This document shows positions 1-8,880 of a stretch of 64,000 bases of DNA, piece after piece. Source of the DNA: Fundidesulfovibrio agrisoli (GTDB lineage Bacteria; Desulfobacterota; Desulfovibrionia; Desulfovibrionales; Desulfovibrionaceae); NCBI RefSeq assembly GCF_022808715.1, contig NZ_JAKZKX010000012.1, positions 22,807-86,806 of the forward strand, given 5' to 3'. Within the stretch, counting starts at the first letter, position 1. Each line of letters begins with the position of its first letter. The translations under genes were made by a program, and so were the position numbers. The notes below the pieces were generated by a model. That model saw only the letters and a list, made by a program, of their open reading frames with translations, searched no databases and was not told the origin of the DNA.

Positions 1-1
1 C

Positions 2-106
2 ATCCTCAAGGCCGTCAACGCGGCCATGGGTCTGCGCCTCTCCCCGGATCAGGAAGGTGTCGGCCTGGACGTGGCGGAGCACAACGAAGCGGCATACGGC
101 GAATAG
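2..106 (+). CDS. amtB: Ammonium transporter Amt, C-terminal end (partial)
   Basis: The window opens inside a coding frame that ends with a stop at 104-106. The last 34 residues include LKAVNAAMGLRLSP followed by an acidic tail, as in the cytoplasmic C-terminus of Amt/AmtB ammonium channels. The PII gene starts 33 bases downstream, and amtB-glnK is a widely conserved operon in which PII plugs the channel when nitrogen is sufficient. The rest of the gene lies outside the window, so the call rests on this short tail and the neighbour. Confidence 0.8.
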   Translation: MLKAVNAAMGLRLSPDQEGVGLDVAEHNEAAYGE

Positions 107-478
<372 letters not shown>

Positions 479-501
479 TCTCCGCCCTGCGCATAGTTGC
501 G

Positions 502-536
502 AAAGCCCGCTCCGGCCTGTCCGGGGCGGGCTTTTT
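502..536 (+). terminator. Intrinsic terminator after amtB-glnK
   Basis: The sequence AAAGCCCGC pairs with GCGGGCTTT around a GC-rich loop and is followed by a short T run. It begins about 24 bases after the PII stop codon, so it should end the amtB-glnK transcript. Confidence 0.85.
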
Positions 537-598
537 CGTGCGCAAAGGCAGCCAAGCCGATTGACGCCCAGTCAGGCCGCCCGGCGAGGGTCGCCCGG

Positions 599-1798
599 CT
601 AGGGCCTGTACGCCACGCTCATGGACGCCCCGGGGCGGATCCAGCCGTCGGTAAGGGTGTTCAGGAAGGCCACGATGCCCCTGACCTGCATGCGGCACAT
701 CCCAAGGCGGCCCATATCCGTGCGGTTCACGTTCTCGGCCACTTCCGGGGCGCGCCAGCAGGGGCGCGCCGAGGCCGCGCCGCCCTCGGGGCAGGGGGGG
801 AGCATGTCGCGTGTGTTGTAGAACCAGACTATTTCCTCCAGGGTGCGGAACACGCCGTTGTGACCGTAGGGGGCAGTCCTGGCCACGTTGCGCAGGGTGG
901 GCACCTTGAACCTGCCGCGCTGCAGCCCTTCGGGGTCGGCGGCCCTGACGGCCTCCACGCCGCCCAGGCCCAGGTCCGCCTTGGCGGACGCGCCGCCGGG
1001 CAAGGCCAAATTTTTCGGCAGCCCCAGGTTGTGATAGCTGAAATCGGTGAACACCGGCGGCGACAAGCTGCCATCGGGCGCGCGCCCCGGCTGCGCGGTA
1101 TGGCAGTTGGCGCACCCGGCCCCCAGGAAGAAGCGGTAGCCCATGAGCTCCATGCGGTTCAGGCTGGCCTGCCCGGCCAGCCAGGCGTCGAACTTGGAGG
1201 TGAAGGCGCAGACCTCCGCCGAGCGCTCGTAGGCCGCGATGGCCTGGGCCATCCTGTCGAACACCTCCTGGGGGGATGCCTTGGCGGGGTCCATGCCATA
1301 GACGCTCTTGAAGGCCTGGACGTACTCCGGCCTGGAGGCCAGCCTTTCCCCGACCACATCCTTGCCGGGCATGGCCATCTCCACGGGGTTCATGGGCGGG
1401 CCGCCCGCCTGCTCCTCCAGGGTCTTGGCCCTGCCGTCCCAGAATTGGCCGCCCACGTAGCGGCGCGCGGCCTGGTCCCAGGTGAAGCCGGGGCTGTAGG
1501 CGGCATAGGCGGCGCTGGGGGCGTTGCGGCCGCCGAACATGCCGGGGTTCGTGCCCTCGGATACGGGGAGCCGGAAAGGATCGGCGGCGTTCTTGGGGTC
1601 GGCGAAGCCCGCGTCCGGGTGATGGCAGCTCTGGCAGGACTGGTTGCGGTTGAGCGAGAGGTCCTTCTCGCTGTAGAGCATCCTGCCGAGCGCCTGCTCC
1701 GGCGTGAGCCCGTTCGCGGCCTCCGTGCTGAAGGCCGAAGACGCCTGTCCGCACAGCAGACAGGCGACAATGAATGCAGAGAGCGTTGTTCGCCGCAT
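599..1798 (-). CDS. Dihaem cytochrome c peroxidase / MauG family protein
   Basis: This 399-residue periplasmic protein has an N-terminal signal peptide (MRRTTLSAFIVACLLCGQAS) and two c-type haem motifs, CQSCH at 55-59 and CANCH at 229-233. Two well-separated CxxCH sites and the segment NSVYGMDP-like before the second haem fit the bacterial cytochrome c peroxidase/MauG family, which reduces H2O2 or carries out haem-based oxidations in the periplasm. The ATG at 1798 has GGGAGGT upstream; the same frame stays open further upstream but lacks such a site. The gene stands alone on the minus strand. Oxygen or peroxide defence is plausible in an anaerobe, but the exact substrate cannot be read from the sequence. 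Confidence 0.88.
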   Translation of the reverse strand: MRRTTLSAFIVACLLCGQASSAFSTEAANGLTPEQALGRMLYSEKDLSLNRNQSCQSCHHPDAGFADPKNAADPFRLPVSEGTNPGMFGGRNAPSAAYAAYSPGFTWDQAARRYVGGQFWDGRAKTLEEQAGGPPMNPVEMAMPGKDVVGERLASRPEYVQAFKSVYGMDPAKASPQEVFDRMAQAIAAYERSAEVCAFTSKFDAWLAGQASLNRMELMGYRFFLGAGCANCHTAQPGRAPDGSLSPPVFTDFSYHNLGLPKNLALPGGASAKADLGLGGVEAVRAADPEGLQRGRFKVPTLRNVARTAPYGHNGVFRTLEEIVWFYNTRDMLPPCPEGGAASARPCWRAPEVAENVNRTDMGRLGMCRMQVRGIVAFLNTLTDGWIRPGASMSVAYRP

Positions 1799-2036
1799 GG
1801 CCGCGACCTCCCAGGACAGCTTCCGTCCGTTGAGCGGGCCTGCAAGCGTCGCAGCCCGCCAGACGCACGGTCCGGTCCCCATGTGGAATGCGCTGTTGCG
1901 CGCGGCGGCGCGCCTGACTGGTTGACCCGCCACGCGGGGAGGCTGCCGCCACCCTTCCCCTATGCCACATTCTTCCGCGAAGTCCAGGGAATGGCGCGAA
2001 TATGAGCCGCAGTGGGCGGCGCGGCGGGAAGGCGGC

Positions 2037-2597
2037 CTAGACCCTGGGTTTGGGCCTGCAGGCCCCGGTGCAGCAGCCGCCGGAGAGCATCTCGGAGTAG
2101 GCGAAGAGGATGCGCCGCTCGCGCTCGGCCCGGGCTTCCTCAAGGGGAGCGGCCGGATGGGCCGCGGCCAGGGCGGCCAGGTCGGCGTGATAGGGGATGG
2201 CCCGCAGGCCCTCGCCCAGCACGGCGCCGGTGCCGGATGCCGCCAGCACGGCGGTCTTGGTGTCGGTGGTCAGCACCAGGGGCGCGGGGGGCACGTGCAG
2301 GCGGGCGGCGGCCAGGGCTTCGCGGAGGTAGCTGCCCGGCTCGCCCGAGCAGAAGATCACCAGCATCAGGGGCGCTCCGTCCGGACCGAGGACGGCCAGA
2401 TCCACCATGCGGGTGTAGTCCTGCCCGTCGACGGGGAAGCAGACGCCTATCTTTGGGGAGAGGGAATCGCGGGGGTAGCCGCGCTCCTCCACCAGCATGC
2501 GCGCCAGGCCCTGGCGGTAGATCTCGTAGGAGGTCTCCTCCAACTCCTCGCCGGTGAGGTAGTCGCGGATGACGGTGCCCAGGGATTCTTCGTGCAT
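2037..2597 (-). CDS. HsdR_N-like orphan protein
   Basis: The 186-residue protein contains RDYLTGEELEETSYEIYRQ, VEERGYPRDSL and VDLAVLGPDG, then a hydrophobic strand (LMLVIFCSGEPGSY). This matches the layout of the HsdR N-terminal nuclease-like domain (PD-(D/E)xK fold) found alone in many bacteria. No restriction-modification partner lies nearby, so a restriction role is not supported. The C-terminus carries a cysteine cluster (GGCCTGAC) that could bind metal. GAGGAAC precedes the ATG. Family assignment is by pattern only. Confidence 0.6.
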   Translation of the reverse strand: MHEESLGTVIRDYLTGEELEETSYEIYRQGLARMLVEERGYPRDSLSPKIGVCFPVDGQDYTRMVDLAVLGPDGAPLMLVIFCSGEPGSYLREALAAARLHVPPAPLVLTTDTKTAVLAASGTGAVLGEGLRAIPYHADLAALAAAHPAAPLEEARAERERRILFAYSEMLSGGCCTGACRPKPRV

Positions 2598-2625
2598 GGC
2601 GGGTTCCTCGCTCGAAACATGGAAA

Positions 2626-2650
2626 AAGGCCGCCCGGTTGGGCGGCCTTG
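2626..2650 (-). terminator. Intrinsic terminator (minus strand)
   Basis: The arms AAGGCCGCCC and GGGCGGCCTT form a 10-bp perfect stem with a four-base loop. Read on the minus strand it ends in a T run. It lies between the stop of the small gene at 2688 and the start of the gene at 2597, so it separates these two transcription units. Confidence 0.85.
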
Positions 2651-2687
2651 GAGGATAGCGTGTTGCCCATGTATGGGCAAGGAGGGG

Positions 2688-3017
2688 TCAGAGTGTGGCA
2701 GCCTTGGCGGCCAGTTGAAGGATCAGGTTCACCGCTTTGGCGACCTTTTCGATGAGGCCCGCCACTTCTTTGTACTGCCCGTTGCGCTTCTTGATTTCCT
2801 CGCAGGTTCTGTTCAGTTCGCTGGTGCTGGTTTCAAGCACCCCAGTCGAGGCATTGAACTGCTCCGCCACGAGCTTTTCCTCTGCATGCAGGAACAAGGT
2901 GGCAATGGTAAGAAAGCGTCTCCTTTCCGCAAATGTGTAAGAACCATTCCGGGCCATTTCGTTGGCCTTCGCAACCAGCTCACTCAATTCGTTTATTGCG
3001 TCGTCCACTTTCGACAT
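2688..3017 (-). CDS. Small helical protein of unknown function
   Basis: I do not recognise this 109-residue protein. It has no signal peptide or clear membrane segment, few prolines and long charged amphipathic stretches (VDDAINELSELVAKANEMAR near the start, LIEKVAKAVNLILQL near the end), so it is probably all-helical and may form coiled coils. A GGAGGG site precedes the ATG. It begins 23 bases after the stop of the lipoprotein gene at 3041 and is followed by a terminator, so the two are probably co-transcribed. Base composition is less GC-rich than in neighbouring genes. Confidence 0.65.
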   Translation of the reverse strand: MSKVDDAINELSELVAKANEMARNGSYTFAERRRFLTIATLFLHAEEKLVAEQFNASTGVLETSTSELNRTCEEIKKRNGQYKEVAGLIEKVAKAVNLILQLAAKAATL

Positions 3018-3040
3018 ATGACTTCCCTCCCCGGGGATTT

Positions 3041-3988
3041 CTATTTCGTGGGCGCGGCCTTGAGGGCTGCGATCTGGGCCGAGAACTGCTCGATGAACGC
3101 CGCCTGGGTTGTGATGGTCTCAACCATCTGCGCCCAGGTTTTGATGTTCTTGTAATCCTTCGCGTAGGCCACCAAGGCATCGAAGGATTTCCGCACACTC
3201 CCTATGACCAACTCCGGCCTGTTGAGCCTGGCCGAAACGAGCCGTTGCGCTGCGAGATTGATCTCATCCAGGTATTTCTGGCGGGTGGTACGGCTCATCT
3301 TCGTCCTGCGAACCTCCTCGTAGACCATAACGACCTGCGTAAGTTCAGTATCGCAGCGGTCCACGTATGCCTTGCCCAGACCGGCGAGGTCCGACTCAAG
3401 GAAGTTCAGGATTGAGGTCACTGAAGGTTCAGACTTGATGATGAAATCGGCCACATCCTTGTCGCGCGCGAGTTCAAGCCCCTTCTGAGCCAGTTGTGCA
3501 ATGAGAGAGACCGGCCCTGCGTATTTCCCAACTGTAGGGTCGCTGGGAGCCGCCGCATTAATCGTAGCGACGAGTCTGTCCATGTTGGCGCCCAAGGCGT
3601 TGATCCCGGCGGCCGTCCGTGCCGGTGCGTCGCTCCCCGCCAGATCGGACAGGCGTTGCGCAAGCAGCCCCAGGGCGTTCAGGGCATCAAGCCGAGCCTG
3701 GATGCCGGCGGGTGAGAATACCGCATGGACAAGCGGGGTATACTGTTCGTCCTTGCCCTCGCCCACCTTTTCAACGACGCTGAGCGTAGGATCGTTAAGA
3801 CGTTCATTCAGATAGGCGTCGCGCGCATGCTGATTGAGGTTGCGGTAATACGCCTCCAGCACCGCCGTCGATTTGGCCACGCTTTGCTGGTAGTTCGCCA
3901 GCGGTTCCTTGAATTTGGCCGGGGCGCAGCCCCCGGCGAGAAGGCCGAAGGCCAGACAAAACACAAACCCAGCAGCAAGACGGTTCAT
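3041..3988 (-). CDS. Putative lipoprotein of unknown function
   Basis: The 315-residue protein has a short hydrophobic signal and a lipobox-like end (LLAGGC), with the predicted lipidated cysteine near residue 21. The mature part is helix-rich (KFKEPLANYQQSVAKSTAVL, then LARDKDVADFIIKSEPSV) without known domain motifs. The chosen ATG at 3988 has AGGAGGAGG at good spacing; an ATG 33 bases further upstream has none. Codons are more AT-tolerant than in neighbouring genes, and a long AT-richer region lies upstream, so this gene and the small gene after it may have been acquired by transfer. Function unknown. Confidence 0.68.
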   Translation of the reverse strand: MNRLAAGFVFCLAFGLLAGGCAPAKFKEPLANYQQSVAKSTAVLEAYYRNLNQHARDAYLNERLNDPTLSVVEKVGEGKDEQYTPLVHAVFSPAGIQARLDALNALGLLAQRLSDLAGSDAPARTAAGINALGANMDRLVATINAAAPSDPTVGKYAGPVSLIAQLAQKGLELARDKDVADFIIKSEPSVTSILNFLESDLAGLGKAYVDRCDTELTQVVMVYEEVRRTKMSRTTRQKYLDEINLAAQRLVSARLNRPELVIGSVRKSFDALVAYAKDYKNIKTWAQMVETITTQAAFIEQFSAQIAALKAAPTK

Positions 3989-4728
3989 ATACGACCCTCC
4001 TCCTGACCTTGGTCTGTTCAAAATGGTACATCGCCTGGGATCGAGCGCGGGGTATCCGCAAAAGAAAGTTTTCCGTCACATGTATTGTAAATTATCGCGA
4101 GACGGTCAACGAATCGCACACAATATACAACAAACTGATACAAATTAGCACTACAGCTCACCTGTGCCGCGCGCATGAACATGTTGAATTACGCGCGCAT
4201 CAGCGCACCACAGCGCATACTTTGCACAACGGTACTCCCTAATAACTATCCGCACCAAGGGCACTACATTTGATCGACTCTCCAAATCCGTACCGCAATC
4301 GCCCGTTTACGGCTTCATTTCGCGATTCTGGTCTAATCCCGCTTGCGCAAACCATCGGATTATGGATTATGAAAGCTGGTGTTCCCGCGCTTCGAAAGAC
4401 CGGCCCGGCTCGAAACGCCCCAAGCGGCCGCCATGCGGCTGTCGACTTGGCTCCGCATTGCTGATAGTGCGCACCGGTTCCCTGGTTCGGCCAGGGAGCA
4501 AGCCCGGCTCAGGGACGCGGACGCCATGCAGTAGCACGCACCGCCGTCAGACTGTTCATGACTCACCCTCCTTGCGGCCGGATTTTCTGGAAGTTGGACG
4601 TCGCCTCGGATTCAGGCGTGGACGTATCCCGGCGGTACGGATTTCCCGGACCAAATGCGGACCGGGCCGTCCGGCAATTCTTCAAGTGTGCGTAATACGA
4701 GTTTTCTTACATACAGGCGGTCAACACC
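3989..4728. other. Long AT-richer intergenic region
   Basis: About 740 bases lie between the divergent lipoprotein gene and the aminotransferase. The part from about 4060 to 4260 is clearly richer in A and T than the rest of the window and contains short repeats of CGCGCAT. Open frames here are short, have no ribosome sites and do not resemble proteins. It probably holds promoters for both flanking genes. I cannot identify a specific site or RNA in it. Confidence 0.5.
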
Positions 4729-5868
4729 ATGCCGAACCCACGTTGCGAAGCCATCTCATCCTTTCTGGTCATGGACATCCTGGAACGCGCCTGCGCCTTG
4801 GAGCGCGAGGGCAACGACATCATCCACCTGCAGATCGGCGAGCCTGACTTCGACACCCCGGAACCGGTCAAGGAGGCCGCGGCCAAGGCCGTGCGCGACG
4901 GGCACACCCACTACACGCATTCCCTTGGCCTGCCCGCGCTGCGGGAGTCCATCTGCGCCTATTACGAGCGCACCTACGGGGTGAACGTCCACCCGGACCA
5001 GGTCCTGCTGACGCCAGGCACCTCCCCGGCCATGCTGCTCACCTTCTCGGCCCTGATCCACCCCGGCGACGAGGTGCTCCTGGCCAACCCGCACTATGCC
5101 TGCTACCCAAACTTCATCACCTTCGCCGGGGGCAGGGTGCGCCGCGCCGACACCCGCGCCGAGGACGGCTTCCAGTTCACCCCCGCCAGCCTGGCCCCCT
5201 GCCTGGCGGACTCGCCCCGCGCGGTGGTCATCAACTCGCCTGCGAACCCGGCGGGCACCGTGATCCCCGACGCGGACCTCAAGGCCATCTGCGAGAGCGG
5301 CGCGCTGCTGGTATCGGACGAGATCTACCACGGCCTGACCTACGAAGGCCGGGCCGCCAGCGCCCTGGAGTTCACGGACAACTGCTTCGTGCTCAACGGG
5401 TTCTCGAAGCTCTGGGCCATGACCGGCTGGCGGCTGGGCTGGGTCATCGCGCCCAAAAAGTACATGCCCGCCCTGCAGCGGCTGCAACAGAACTTCTTCA
5501 TCAGCGCGTCTTCCGTGGCGCAGTGGGCGGGCATCGCGGCCCTTGAGGAGTGCGGGCAGCATGTGGCGGCCATGGTGGCCGAGTACGGCAAGCGGCGCAG
5601 GGTGATGCTCGACGGGCTGGCCAAACTGGGGCTCAAGGCCCCGGTGGAGCCGACGGGCGCGTTCTACGTGCTGGCCGACGCCAGGCACATCGGGCAGGAC
5701 AGCCTGGCCCTGGCCCGCGACATCCTGGAGAAGGCCCACGTGGGCGTGACCCCGGGCATCGACTTCGGCCCCGGCGCGGAGGGATACCTGCGTTTCAGCT
5801 ACGCCAATTCGGTGGAGAACATCGAGGAAGGCCTGGCGCGCCTGGGGCGCTACCTCAACAACCGCTAG
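4729..5868 (+). CDS. PLP-dependent class I/II aminotransferase
   Basis: The 379-residue protein is a fold-type I aminotransferase of the aspartate/aromatic aminotransferase group. Visible landmarks are IHLQIGEPDFDTP near the N-terminus, NSPANPAGTV (the conserved NPTG-like segment), SDEIYHGLTYEG, and NGFSKLWAMTGWRLGW with Lys227 as the PLP-binding lysine. The C-terminal YLRFSYANS carries the substrate-carboxylate arginine. It transfers an amino group between an amino acid and a 2-oxo acid in the cytoplasm; the specific substrate cannot be read. Its last 14 bases overlap the end of the convergent glucokinase gene. Confidence 0.93.
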   Translation: MPNPRCEAISSFLVMDILERACALEREGNDIIHLQIGEPDFDTPEPVKEAAAKAVRDGHTHYTHSLGLPALRESICAYYERTYGVNVHPDQVLLTPGTSPAMLLTFSALIHPGDEVLLANPHYACYPNFITFAGGRVRRADTRAEDGFQFTPASLAPCLADSPRAVVINSPANPAGTVIPDADLKAICESGALLVSDEIYHGLTYEGRAASALEFTDNCFVLNGFSKLWAMTGWRLGWVIAPKKYMPALQRLQQNFFISASSVAQWAGIAALEECGQHVAAMVAEYGKRRRVMLDGLAKLGLKAPVEPTGAFYVLADARHIGQDSLALARDILEKAHVGVTPGIDFGPGAEGYLRFSYANSVENIEEGLARLGRYLNNR

Positions 5869-6856
5869 GCGCGGCTTCCGCAAGCTGGCGGGCCAGCGAC
5901 GCCGCGCCCCAGAGGCCCACGTTCTGGTCCCGCACGAGGCGCACGCCCACCCCGGCCATGAGCTCCGGGTGGGTGTGGCTGGCGCGGAATTCCCTCTCGA
6001 AGGCCCAGTGGGTCAGAAACAGCGGATTTTTGGCCGCCACGCCGCCAGACACGTACACCCCGCCCCGGGCCACCACTTCCAGCACGTAGTCCCTACAGGC
6101 CCGGCCCAGGAAGCGGGCGAACCACTCGGTGGTGGCGTCCGCCGCGCTCAAGGAGGCGGCCACCTGGGCCGGGGCGAGATTTTCGCCCGTAAGGTAGCGG
6201 TGAAGCAGCGCCAAGCCCGACCCGGAGACGACCGTCTCCCAGCGGACGTAAGGCTCGCCCGTGAGCCTGAGCACGAAATCCTGGAACAGCCGTTCCTCCC
6301 CGGCGTTGAACGGGAAGGCCGCGTGGCCGCCCTCCGAGCCCCCCACCACGAAACCGCCCCGCCCGTCCGGGATCAAGGTCGCCTTGCCCAGGCCGGTGCC
6401 TGGGCCGATCACGGCCTGCGTCTCGGCGGTGTCCACGGCCCCTGGCAGCACCGGGTCGGACTGCTCCACGCCCAGGTGTCGGCAGCCGTGGGCCTGGGCG
6501 GTGAAGTCGTTCACCAATTGGCTCGCCTGGGGCAGCAGCTCCGGGGAGAGCTGGTCGAGGTCCAGGAGGTAGGGGATGTTGGGCGGCACGCAGGAGCGCC
6601 CCTGCCGCACCGGCCCCGCAACGGCCAGCACCGCCGCCGCGGGCGCGGGGAGGTCCCGCCCCAGGGGGGCGAGGCCGTCCAGCGCGGAGCGGATCAGGGC
6701 CTCGAACCCGCCTGCCGCGGCGCTGGGCAGCTCCACGCGGGCGGCCATGGCCAGGGATTCCCCGCCGATGGTGAAAAGGGCGAACCGGCCGCTGGTGCCG
6801 CCGATGTCCGCCGCCAGGACCGTGGCCCGGCAATGGGATGCGCTGGCAGTAACCAT
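5855..6856 (-). CDS. glk: Glucokinase (ROK-unrelated Glk family)
   Basis: The 333-residue protein has the Glk-type phosphate 1 motif LAADIGGTSGRFALF near the N-terminus, the segments AVAGPVRQG and LVNDFTAQAHG (with the catalytic aspartate), and IGPGTGLGKATLI followed by GSEGGHAAF. These are the hallmarks of bacterial hexokinase-fold glucokinases, which phosphorylate glucose with ATP. The start at 6856 was chosen because AGGAGGGGGT lies directly upstream; the frame is open for another 47 codons but without a site. The gene converges on the aminotransferase and overlaps its 3-prime end, so no terminator separates them. Confidence 0.93.
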   Translation of the reverse strand: MVTASASHCRATVLAADIGGTSGRFALFTIGGESLAMAARVELPSAAAGGFEALIRSALDGLAPLGRDLPAPAAAVLAVAGPVRQGRSCVPPNIPYLLDLDQLSPELLPQASQLVNDFTAQAHGCRHLGVEQSDPVLPGAVDTAETQAVIGPGTGLGKATLIPDGRGGFVVGGSEGGHAAFPFNAGEERLFQDFVLRLTGEPYVRWETVVSGSGLALLHRYLTGENLAPAQVAASLSAADATTEWFARFLGRACRDYVLEVVARGGVYVSGGVAAKNPLFLTHWAFEREFRASHTHPELMAGVGVRLVRDQNVGLWGAASLARQLAEAAPSGC

Positions 6857-6999
6857 ACCCCCTCCTAGGCCAAAACACCCGCGCGGCGCAACCGTGAACC
6901 ACCGCGCCGACTGCGCGGCGCCCGGCGCGGCGTGTGCGCTGTTGTCAAAACGGCCGGTATCTGGGAAACACGTCCAACACCGAAGCCCCGGAGGCAACC

Positions 7000-7497
7000 A
7001 TGCGCATGCGCGCCCTTTCCGTCACGCTCTTCTGCTTCACGATCCTGGCCGCTTCAGCGGTTCAGGCCGAGCCAGTCCACTACAAGCAGCTCATCTCCAT
7101 GCTCACGGTCAGCCTGCCCGGCTGGACCCCCGGCGAACCCACCGGCCAGACCGTGCGCTCGCCGCTGGAGGCCAGCGAGGCCACCCAGGAGTTCACCAAG
7201 GGCGAGAGCCGCATCGAGGTGGCCGTGTTCGACGGCGGCCCGGCCATGGGCGCGGCCATGGGCGCGGTGAGCCAGGTCGAGATGGAAAGCCCCGAGCAGA
7301 CCGTGAAGCCCCTGACCCTGAAGGGCTTCAAGGGCGCGGTGTACACCTACCCCAAGGAGAACGAGGCCGACCTGGTGCTCATGGTGCCGCCGCGCTTCGC
7401 GGTGACCGTGCACTCCTCCGGGACCACGGACGTGGATCTGCTCAAGAAGGTCGCCGAGCAACTGGACCTGTCCAAGCTGGCCGCCGCCGGGAAGTAG
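7000..7497 (+). CDS. Secreted protein of unknown function
   Basis: The 165-residue protein has a clean Sec signal peptide (hydrophobic core VTLFCFTILAASAVQA, cleavage likely after VQA near residue 23). The mature part resembles small periplasmic proteins that bind or respond to a ligand: LTVSLPGWTPGEPTG, FTKGESRIEVAVFDGG, and a C-terminal helix DVDLLKKVAEQLDLSKLA. I recognise no catalytic motif. GGAGG lies five bases before the ATG. The next gene starts two bases after the stop, so the two are almost certainly co-transcribed and translationally linked. Confidence 0.75.
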   Translation: MRMRALSVTLFCFTILAASAVQAEPVHYKQLISMLTVSLPGWTPGEPTGQTVRSPLEASEATQEFTKGESRIEVAVFDGGPAMGAAMGAVSQVEMESPEQTVKPLTLKGFKGAVYTYPKENEADLVLMVPPRFAVTVHSSGTTDVDLLKKVAEQLDLSKLAAAGK

Positions 7498-7499
7498 CG

Positions 7500-7979
7500 A
7501 TGGGCAACGTCGACGAGATCCTCAACTATGTCGAGGTGGACGCCCTGCTCTCCTGCGCGGGGCAGCCCCGCGCGGAGGATTTCGCCGCCCTGGGGGCCGG
7601 CGGCTTCAAGGAAGTGATCAACCTGGCCACGGCGGCCTCCACCGGGCACCTGCCCGACGAGGCGGAGCTGTGCGCCGGGGCCGGGATGGGCTTCACCTGG
7701 CTGCCCGTGGCCTGGGACGCCCCCACCCTCCAGGATTTCGAGGCCTTCCGGGCCTGGCTGGCCCCCCGCAGGCAAACCAAAACACTGGTGCACTGCGCCA
7801 AGAACTGGCGCGCATCCCTGTTCGTGGCGCTCTACCGCGTGCTGGAGGAAGGCCTCTCCCCGGACGCCGCCTGGGAAGAGGTGCTCTCCGTCTGGGAGCC
7901 GGACGGCGCATGGACGGGCCTGGCCAGGGCAGTTCTCAGCCGCGCGGGATCGCCATTGCCTGAGGGCCTGAAAAAGTAG
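7500..7979 (+). CDS. Dual-specificity phosphatase-like protein
   Basis: The 159-residue protein has the order of a compact cysteine phosphatase: a substrate strand (EVINLATAASTGHLPDEAEL), WLPVAWDAPTLQDFEAFRAW, and the active-site loop TLVHCAKNWRASLFVALYR. The loop is HC-x4-R-x-S rather than the canonical C-x5-R; such shortened loops are known in the phosphatase-like domains of the beta-lactamase-hydrolase-like and related families. It probably acts in the cytoplasm, since it has no signal peptide, although the preceding coupled gene is secreted. Activity and substrate are uncertain. Confidence 0.75.
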   Translation: MGNVDEILNYVEVDALLSCAGQPRAEDFAALGAGGFKEVINLATAASTGHLPDEAELCAGAGMGFTWLPVAWDAPTLQDFEAFRAWLAPRRQTKTLVHCAKNWRASLFVALYRVLEEGLSPDAAWEEVLSVWEPDGAWTGLARAVLSRAGSPLPEGLKK

Positions 7980-8052
7980 GCAGCGGCCCGTCCATCCGCA
8001 CCCGGCACCTCCCTGGAACCCGGCATTTCCCGCTCGCCCCGCGAAGCAATAA

Positions 8053-8096
8053 GGGATTCCAAAGGGATGAAATCCCTTTGGCCGCCGGAGGCCTCC
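8053..8096 (+). repeat. Palindromic intergenic repeat, copy 1
   Basis: This copy has a perfect 9-bp inverted repeat, CCAAAGGGA paired with TCCCTTTGG around TGAAA, preceded by GGGATT and followed by CCGCCGGAGGCC. The same unit occurs at 10570, 56863 and, inverted, at 56938. It lies between the convergent phosphatase-like and methyltransferase genes, where it may act as a bidirectional transcript end. Confidence 0.85.
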
Positions 8097-8143
8097 CCTC
8101 CACCTTCTCCCTCCGTCATCTGCCTTTGGACGACAGACGCCCC

Positions 8144-8809
8144 TTACCCCAGCTTCACCGCCAGGGTCATGCCGTCGCCGATGGCGGTGAGGCAGGCGTC
8201 CACGCGCCTGTCGTTGCGCATGCGCTCGTTGAAGGCGCGGATGGCCAGGGTTTCCGGGTCGTTGTTGTCCGGGTCCACCACGCGGCCGTACCAGAGGGTG
8301 TTGTCCACCGCGACCACGCCGCCGGGGCGCACCAGGGCCAGGCACTTGTCGAAATAGTTCTGGTAGTTGCCCTTGTCCGCGTCGATGAAGGCCATGTCGT
8401 AGGTTCCGGCCAGCCCGGCGTCCAGCAGGCTCTCCAGGGTGTCCAGCGCCGGGGCGATGCGCAGGTCGACCTTCTGCTCCACACCGGCCTCGCGCCAGTA
8501 GCGACGGGCCACGTCGGTCCAGGGCACGGAGACGTCGCAGGCGGTGATGCGCCCATCGGGCGGCAGGGCCAGGGCCACGCACAGGGCGGAATAGCCGGTG
8601 TAGACCCCGATCTCCAGGGTGCGCCTGGCCTGGGTCAGCCGGGCCAGCAGCATCAGGAAGCGGCCCTGCTCCCAGCCGAGGCGCATGTGGGCCTTGACGT
8701 CCTTCGAGGTCTCCTCGGCCAGGCGGGCCAGGATTTCGGGTTCCTTGGTCTGCATGGCCCGCACATAGGCCACCAGCTCCTCCGTCATGTCGAGCGGCTT
8801 CGTGGTCAT
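8144..8809 (-). CDS. Class I SAM-dependent O-methyltransferase
   Basis: The 221-residue protein matches the catechol/caffeoyl-CoA O-methyltransferase family (Methyltransf_3). It has the SAM motif I LEIGVYTGYSALCVALAL, the acidic ITACDVS after strand 2, and MAFIDADKGNYQNYFDKCL, whose acidic residues bind the divalent metal, followed by VDNTLWYGRV. It would methylate a vicinal hydroxyl on a small molecule in the cytoplasm; the substrate is unknown. The start at 8809 was chosen as the conserved N-terminal MTTKPLDMTEE. It diverges from the LysE gene with a 71-base shared promoter region. Confidence 0.9.
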   Translation of the reverse strand: MTTKPLDMTEELVAYVRAMQTKEPEILARLAEETSKDVKAHMRLGWEQGRFLMLLARLTQARRTLEIGVYTGYSALCVALALPPDGRITACDVSVPWTDVARRYWREAGVEQKVDLRIAPALDTLESLLDAGLAGTYDMAFIDADKGNYQNYFDKCLALVRPGGVVAVDNTLWYGRVVDPDNNDPETLAIRAFNERMRNDRRVDACLTAIGDGMTLAVKLG

Positions 8810-8880
8810 GGATGCTCCCGTTCTTGACAAGGACTTCTTCCTGGGTTCTCTAGCACCTCCGCTTTCTGGAGGAAACAGCC

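Noticed and set aside
4362..4847. 161-codon plus-strand frame upstream of the aminotransferase
   Set aside because: It overlaps the start of the aminotransferase in another frame, has no ribosome site and its translation is Arg/Ser/Pro-rich without pattern.
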